Below are positions 58,291 to 64,000 of a stretch of DNA of 64,000 nucleotides, one piece after another. The notes beneath the pieces are model-generated. The model saw nothing but the letters and a program-made list of their open reading frames with translations, ran no database searches and was not told where the DNA came from. The stretch comes from Peromyscus leucopus (Eukaryota > Chordata > Mammalia > Rodentia > Cricetidae). The stretch is from assembly GCF_004664715.2 (NCBI RefSeq), contig NC_051072.1, forward strand, positions 46,174,142-46,238,141. The letters are read 5' to 3'. Each line of letters opens with the position of its first letter. Positions within the stretch are counted from its first letter, which is position 1. The position numbers were made by a program, and so were the translations under genes.

Positions 58291-59655
58291 AATAAGCTGA
58301 AAAGGAAGCAAAACCAAACAAAACCCTTATTATCATACTAGATGAGCTCATGACGGTGAGTCATAGGAACAGACAGGCAGCAAGAGCCTAACTATGCTTG
58401 AAGTGGGATGAGGAAGAAGAGAAAGCTGGGAGAAGGGTGGGTAGAACCAAGGTGATTTGAATGCAGGAAAGGACCTTTGTGAAAATCAAAGGCACATGTT
58501 TCTCCTAACCCGCCCTGCTTGCTCCCACTCATCTGTGGCTGAGAGGTCTGGAACCCCCAGGAACACGTTCCCATCATGTTTATGTATTAAACAGCCTTAG
58601 AATCCTGCTACTTAGAAGGAAAAATGAGAGAATGAGGGAAACCAGCTCCCTCTTATTCTTCCAGAGTACTCTTGAGCAGGAGGAAATAAGGAATATATAT
58701 ATAGAAGGACAGAGAGACACACAGAGAGAGAGAGACAGAGAGACAGATAGAAAACAGGATAACCTCAGAAGGGCCTGGGTCTGAACCCACCAGCCCCTTC
58801 TGGCTCTACTAAAGGGCATTTTAAAGGAATGCCAAGAGGCGAGGCAAAAGACCTCCCCCAGCACAGCCAAGTGCAGACCATTTCAAACACCTGGTGACCT
58901 TGCACGTGGTCAGGCCATCCCCTAATGCAGCCCTGCTGTGTAAAGCAAGCTCAGATCTCACTACAAAACCTTTGTGGACTCCCACAAGAGAAGAGGGAAG
59001 AGAAAATAGAGATCTAATGTTAATGGAATGTGTTGCGAGGCTACTTAAAATTAGGCACGTGTCAGAAGGCAGCCACAGGGTAGAGATGGGGACTGTTGTG
59101 TTAGACTTCCAAAACGGAAATCTTCACTCTAACGCAGGGCCTTTGGTGATCCGGGACACTGAGTTCTACTCCCATGAACTGAAAGGCATGATACTGAAGG
59201 TCTACCACAGGCAATTTCCCTCTTTCTGCCTCATTCTTTTTTCTGCCAAAGCAGGGGCCATGTACAAAAGGGAACTGGCAACTCCAGAGCCTGGTGACCT
59301 GCGTGAGTGGTTGAGGACTTCACTAGCTCTGCTGGAAGGTTCCCAGCAGAGCTGGCCCTTCCTGGACTTCTTGTGGTCTCAGAAGGGTCGCACAGGCCCT
59401 TAGGTGCAGGGTTTTGAGAGTTGAACTACTAAGTTAAGAACAGAGCACCGCAAATAGCCTAGTTTTGAAGAATGAATGGGAGGATTATCCCAGCTAGAGA
59501 TGCTGTCAGCAAGTGACTGGCATTGGTCCTTGGTCACTGAGAAGGGGATGCCCCCAATCTCTTTATGCCATCTACCTGGTGTGTGAATTTGACCTCCCAA
59601 TTTGCATGAGTTGAAGCTGGGGCTGATGAAGGCCCTTTCTTCTTTTATTTCTTGT
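58291..59655. other. CD180: CD180 intron 1, no feature recognised
   Basis: An (AGAC)n/(AG)n tract lies near 58708-58750. A 169-codon open frame at 58894-59403 has no family resemblance and is treated as chance. Confidence 0.4.
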
Positions 59656-59659
59656 ATAG

Positions 59660-60115
59660 ACTGAGTTGTCTCCCCTCCTCCCAACTCCGAACTTCTTACG
59701 TTAAAGCCTTAACTCCCAGGACCTTGTGTCTCATGTGGCTATGACTGGAGACAAGGCTTTTCAAGATCAATTACAGTAAAATAAGGAAATCTAGGTAGGT
59801 CCTAATCCAACACAACTAATCCTCAACAAGAGAAAACTAAACACAGCTAAGCATGGGGGGTGGTACACGGTGGATACACAAGAAGACAGCCATCTACAAG
59901 CCAAGACAAAAGGAAGACGACCTTGCTACTACCTTCCAGCCTCCAGACATGACAGCAGCCACCTACAAGCCAAGAAGGAAGTGCTCAGAGGAAGGCGACC
60001 TTGCCTCTATCTTGATCCTGGATTTCCAGCCTCCAGAAAGGGCAAACAGCAGATTCCTATCATGTAATTTCCCCCACTCTTCAGCACTGGTTCTGGAAGC
60101 CTGAGGAAACTAATA
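59660..60115 (+). mobile_element. Ancient mammalian LTR, MaLR/ERVL-like
   Basis: The order CTGAGTTGTCTCCCCTCCTC...TTAAAGCCTTAACTCCCAGG...CTACAAGCCAAGA...TCTTGATCCTGGATTTCCAG...CTCCAGAAAG...AGGAAACTAATA fits old mammalian LTRs of the MLT/MST group. It has an internal duplicated CTACAAGCCAAGA-containing block (59890 and 59965). It is decayed and has no genes. Confidence 0.5.
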
Positions 60116-60505
60116 TACCATCCCTGCCTTGATTGTTCTAGGTATCCTATCTCTGCTTGGTCTGAGGACAGCCTGAGTCCACTCAAATACATGGCTAACA
60201 AGCTTCTGTTTGTTTCTGTTCCAGACTTCATTCAAGTCCTGGCTTTGGCTTTGATTTATACCCTTGTCTGGAAAGTCTTTGCCTTGAGTTTTAGATCATT
60301 GGTCTGCCTATGGTCTCAGATTCATTTTGCCCCCAGCCATCCCTGGCTTATATTCTCTTTTCAGTCCCAAAGTAGGAAAGGAACTTACTAAGCCACCCCT
60401 TTCTGTGTGTACCCTTTGTCAAGCATGCCCATGTGGGACTGGCCCCTTGCCAGAGTCAGGGACAGTATGAGGAAGATTGAATCATTTTAAGATGGCAAAG
60501 GACTG

Positions 60506-60512
<7 letters not shown>

Positions 60513-60558
<46 letters not shown>
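60513..60558. repeat. (TC)n microsatellite
   Basis: About 23 TC units. Confidence 0.98.
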
Positions 60559-60563
<5 letters not shown>

Positions 60564-61014
60564 TTCTCTACAACTTCCCACTGGTTGATAAATATTGTTA
60601 CAGTTCAAAACAGAAGGTTGGAGTTGGCTTGGTTCTCAGATTTACTCCTGTGGGTTAGTTTAACAGATGGAAGAAGGGTGTCCAACTGGAGAAAACCAAT
60701 CTTATTCAGAATGATCCTGTAAATGTTCTGAAACCTGGTATGAGCCTCTCCTTACTAGTCTTCACTACAACAGCCGAGAAACCAAAGGGCTGTGTGGAGA
60801 GTGGCCATGTGCTGGGATGCTGCACACACAGCTCTCATGGCTTAGGCGTCAGGGTTGAGAAGGTCTGCTCTTTGCATCGAAAGTCTGTTGATAACCCCCA
60901 TTGTCCTCTTTAGGACTGTAGAAACTTAAAGCCAAGGCTCAGATGAGTCTGTGTGCCATATCTCAAATTTTTCAGCAAGAGTCATCTGGGTAGAGACAAA
61001 TAGTTTGGACTCAC

Positions 61015-61104
61015 CTCAATGCACATCTGATCCAAGGAGGTGATAGTTTCACAGCTGGCTGAAAAGAGTGCCACTAAGAGGAAGCAGCTGATGTCCAGAG
61101 CCAT
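61015..61104 (-). CDS. CD180: CD180 exon 1: signal peptide and N terminus
   Basis: The start ATG is 61104-61102, in a good context (GGGATGG). Thirty codons read MALDISCFLLVALFSASCET then ITSLDQMCIE and end at a GTGAGT donor (61014). The hydrophobic stretch is a signal peptide for the cell-surface receptor. The exon ends in phase 0, matching exon 2. Joined to the other two exons it gives 661 codons plus stop, the usual CD180 length. The 5' UTR lies just above 61104. The transcription start was not determined. Confidence 0.96.
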
Positions 61105-61310
61105 CCCAGGTCCAGAGCAAGCCCAGCTGGGTAGGATTATCTAATGCTCAGAGCCAAGCAGTATAATCACAGTCTAATAGCCCTGGCAATTTGGCAGGCA
61201 TAGAGTTACTCAGAAGGTTGATCTCAGAACTGAAATGCTGTGAACTACTCAGCAGTTGTAAATCTGTGCTGCAAAAGAGGAAAAAAAAAGGGGAAGTTCT
61301 TTCTGCATAC
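61105..61310 (-). promoter_or_regulatory. CD180: CD180 proximal promoter region with purine-rich ETS/PU.1-like sites
   Basis: 61273-61297 on the + strand reads AAAAGAGGAAAAAAAAAGGG then GAAGT, containing two GGAA cores. It lies 170-195 bases upstream of the CD180 ATG. PU.1 sites in myeloid/B-cell promoters have this form. No TATA box is obvious. Function is inferred from the gene's expression, not shown. Confidence 0.4.
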
Positions 61311-61894
61311 CAACCATCTTGGCCAAAAATAACTTAGAGCTCTGCCCCAGGATGGCCCAGTGCATTTCCTGACCAATGTGGACCAGTGGAGCAGTCCTGT
61401 AGAGTCTCACTGTGATGCTTCCCATTGGCTTGAAGCAAGTTTCAAGGGTTTGGTCCACTGGACCAGCTTCTAGTCTCTTTCCTCGTGAGAGGCTGGGAAT
61501 GCCGGAATCTGTACTCACACTGGATGCCACTTTGCTAGCCGTTCTTGGGGGTGACTAAGAGAAGTGCCGGAGCACGCTGGCAGGGGCAGAGAGCTCTGCT
61601 CTGGCAGATGGGAGGGCTGTAAAACTGGGAACCAGGGCAGGAGGTGACAGGCTCAGCTGTCCTGCTAGCTGACCCTCAGCTGCTGCCTGGACCACTCCTG
61701 ATCTTCCTATGGAAGGAGCTTACTTTCTCTCTCACTCTGATAACTTAGCGCTGCAGTTTTAACAGTTTGGGTGGAAGCCCCTCACAACTGGTTCAGTTAA
61801 ACAAAGCAACTTTAAAAGACATAGCAGCCTGGTCGAGGGAGAAGAACTAAGTGCCCCTGCCTGGGGTCCCTTTTGCCTTAGAAATAATTTTGAA

Positions 61895-62115
61895 GCCTTG
61901 GGATGTACCTCAATTGGTAGAGTGATTTCTTAGCATGCATGGAACCCTGAGTTTGGTCCCTCAGCACCCCATAAAACAGTTATGGGTATACTCCCATAAT
62001 TTCAGGAGTAGGGAGATAGAGAGCCAAGAGGATGGGCAGCTCAAGGTCATAAGGAGTTTGAGGCCAGCCCAGGCTACAGGAAACCCCGTTTAAGTGAAGG
62101 GTGGGGGGGGAGGGG
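61895..62115 (+). mobile_element. B4-like SINE (ID + B1)
   Basis: An ID-like head (GTACCTCAATTGGTAGAGTG, GAGTTTGGTCCCTCAGCACC) is followed by a B1-like body (GAGTTTGAGGCCAGCCCAGG). Confidence 0.7.
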
Positions 62116-62386
62116 ATAAAAAGAAACAGAGAAAACCCTCTGGGAGGGTGGTACTTATTAGGATGGTCAAGGTGTGGCAGAAAGAGAGAAAAGGTTCAAG
62201 CATTTACCCAGTAACCTGAGTTACCCCAGTCCTTTTCTATCCTTGAACCAGTTGATATATGGGGGATAATTGGGGTGGCTGTTCTTCCATTCCACTTCCA
62301 AGAGCCCAGTTCCTAGTTCAGACTCCACAGTGACCTTAGATCTACCGCGCCCCCCCCCCCTGTCACTACCACTGATAAAGGGATCA

Positions 62387-62468
62387 AAGTAGCCACCACT
62401 TACTAAGCATTTATTAGCCAGCAGGCCAGACTTTATTTTGGTTTAGGTGCATTTCTTTAGACTACAAC

Positions 62469-62520
<52 letters not shown>

Positions 62521-62630
62521 CTCATTTTATACCTGTAGAAACTGATGACTTGGAGAAATGAAATTACTTCCCCAAGACTCGACCACCAGAGCATGGTGGA
62601 GCTGGGCTTCAGATGCAGGTGGCCTCACAG
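62387..62630 (-). mobile_element. MIR SINE (ancient), split by (TC)n
   Basis: CATTTATTAGCCAGCAGGCC and CATTTTATACCTGTAGAAAC, then ATGGTGGAGCTGGGCTTCAG, give the reverse of a MIR. A (TC)n run at 62471-62518 lies inside. Confidence 0.6.
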
Positions 62631-62934
62631 AAGAGACACACTTCTACTCTCCGTGGTAAGAAGAAAGCGGCCCCCCTAAAACAGCGGAATAGTAGGCAGA
62701 ACAGAGAAGGGTTCACCTGTCAGTCATAGCAGAGACTGAAAATGGGCCTGAAAAGCTTCTCACTTGGGCTATGCTTGGGCTGTCCTCAGTACCTGGGCAT
62801 TGCCAGAAAGTGCCATCCTTGTCAACAAGTGTACCGCTGAAGATGCTACTTGCAAGAGGTGGTCTAAGCCAATAAAGGTGATTGGTAGGCCACTTTACTT
62901 CAAAGAAGGCACCCATCCCGGTATGGACCCAAAG

Positions 62935-63125
62935 GGGTCTGGTTCTAAGCCTCAGGTCCACTGCTTACCAACTAAGTGACCTCTGACACTGCACTTCTGA
63001 AAGCAGTTTCTCATCTGAGAAGCCAGAGCTGCCCCGCTTACCTCACAGGGTAATTATGAGGATCAAATGGGGTCATATGTAGGAAAACGCTTTCTTAACC
63101 TTAAAGCTCTGCATAAACATAAAGA
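62935..63125 (+). mobile_element. MIR SINE (ancient)
   Basis: TGCTTACCAACTAAGTGACC, GTTTCTCATCTGAGAAGCC and CCTCACAGGGTAATTATGAG, then GATCAAATGG, follow the MIR order. Confidence 0.7.
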
Positions 63126-63299
63126 ATGTAGAGTGAAGTCTGCTCTAAGTCTCCAATTCCAATGTCATGTAAATATCACTCTTAGGAAATTGTCTCCTAC
63201 CCCCAGAGACACTGAGAAGGCATATTACTTTCTGTCTTAAAGAAAGGTTTGATGGCTCCGTTAAGACCATAAGATTTTGTCATTTTCTGAGGCCACATC

Positions 63300-63328
63300 A
63301 TTTGCATATGATTTGCGTGCGTTTGCAT
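63300..63328 (+). promoter_or_regulatory. Cluster of three octamer-like motifs
   Basis: ATTTGCAT (63300-63307, perfect octamer), ATTTGCGT (63311-63318) and GTTTGCAT (63321-63328) lie 11 and 10 bases apart, 2.2 kb upstream of the CD180 start. The octamer is the binding site of OCT1/OCT2 with the B-cell coactivator OCA-B. That this site acts on CD180 is inference. Confidence 0.4.
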
Positions 63329-63329
63329 A

Positions 63330-64000
63330 ATGGATTCAAAAGACTCACTGCCAGTGTATAAGAGTAAAAGAAAATAAATGAATATGAGTGACCTTCTGCC
63401 ACAGCATTCAAATCAAATATTCAGGGCATAATACCCTGAAATATGAAATAGATTAAAATTTAAACTATTGCAAACAGATAGGAAGATAGGTTTTAGAGTT
63501 CAGAGGCAAGAATGAAACCCTTATTTGGTTCCAGATTGTAAAGAGTCACATTCTCTTAAAGGTCACCCCATTCAGATGATTTCCATGCCTCAATTCTCCC
63601 TTCCACAGCCCTTTGCTCCACTGCTGTGCTTAGACCAAAACATACTGCACTATTTTCCAGTCTGCCCCCAAATACCTCAGTGACAGAAAGCTCACTATTT
63701 CATAAGAAATGGTTCTGGCCAATTTCAGTTGTTTATATATAAGATAGGGTCTTCTATTTAACTGTAAAAACTTCCCTATATTGTACCCATAGTGTTCCTG
63801 ATTCCCTCAAGCTAATAGGTGAGCAAATCCCAGCCCTTTCCTATCAGTCCTATGGGCTTTTAAAATGATAATGTCCCCAATCCTTCCCCTTTGTAGGTTA
63901 AAAATGTCTAGTTCCTCTGTGTCACAATATCACACCTGCCTGTCCACTTATGAACACTCCCCAAATACCACAGGAAATATAGTGACGAGTTAGAATGCTA
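63330..64000. other. Upstream flank of CD180, no gene recognised
   Basis: Unique-looking AT-rich sequence to the end of the window. Confidence 0.4.

Noticed and set aside
58894..59403. 169-codon open frame on the + strand in CD180 intron 1
   Set aside because: No domain, signal or family resemblance, and no splice or promoter context. It is treated as chance.

Overview
The window is mammalian nuclear DNA from a rodent, most likely a cricetid (hamster, vole or deer-mouse group). The evidence is dense rodent SINEs (B1, B2/B3, ID/B4), rodent LINE-1 ends, several 360-500 bp solo LTRs, long CA/TG/TC microsatellites, and two vertebrate genes with canonical GT-AG introns. The genus cannot be fixed from sequence reading alone. 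No bacterial, CRISPR or active viral system is present. No previously undescribed protein-coding system was found; the notable signals are regulatory and repeat structures.

Positions 1-19,890 (+ strand) hold the 3' end of MAST4, a microtubule-associated Ser/Thr kinase. Five coding exons are visible (887-1116, 1977-2099, 10551-10687, 13068-13249, 13520-17451) and all splice in phase. They encode the PDZ domain, a conserved basic/serine-rich block and a very long, disordered C-terminal tail of about 1,300 residues carried by one exon. A 2.4 kb 3' UTR with three AATAAA signals follows. The kinase domain lies outside the window. A MAST4 intron contains a 5'-truncated processed pseudogene of NAXE on the - strand (about 4379-4713).

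Positions 19,890-43,535 are intergenic and crowded with repeats. They include four solo LTRs, each with a perfect 6-bp target-site duplication, a compound L1 locus (28-31.6 kb), abutting B1 copies, and a 12-copy minisatellite with an exact 37-bp period (38.14-38.59 kb).

Positions 43,535-61,104 (- strand) hold the complete coding sequence of CD180 (RP105), the B-cell LRR receptor related to TLR4. It has three exons (61104-61015, 47811-47645, 45808-44080) that join to 661 intact codons plus TAG. MAST4 and CD180 are therefore convergent. Intron 1 of CD180 (13.2 kb) contains a LINE-1 with a 5' inversion interrupted by an LTR. Upstream of CD180 (61.1-64 kb) are a purine-rich ETS/PU.1-like sequence close to the start and, 2.2 kb upstream, three octamer-like motifs spaced about one helical turn apart. 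Both are plausible B-lineage control elements, but this is inference.
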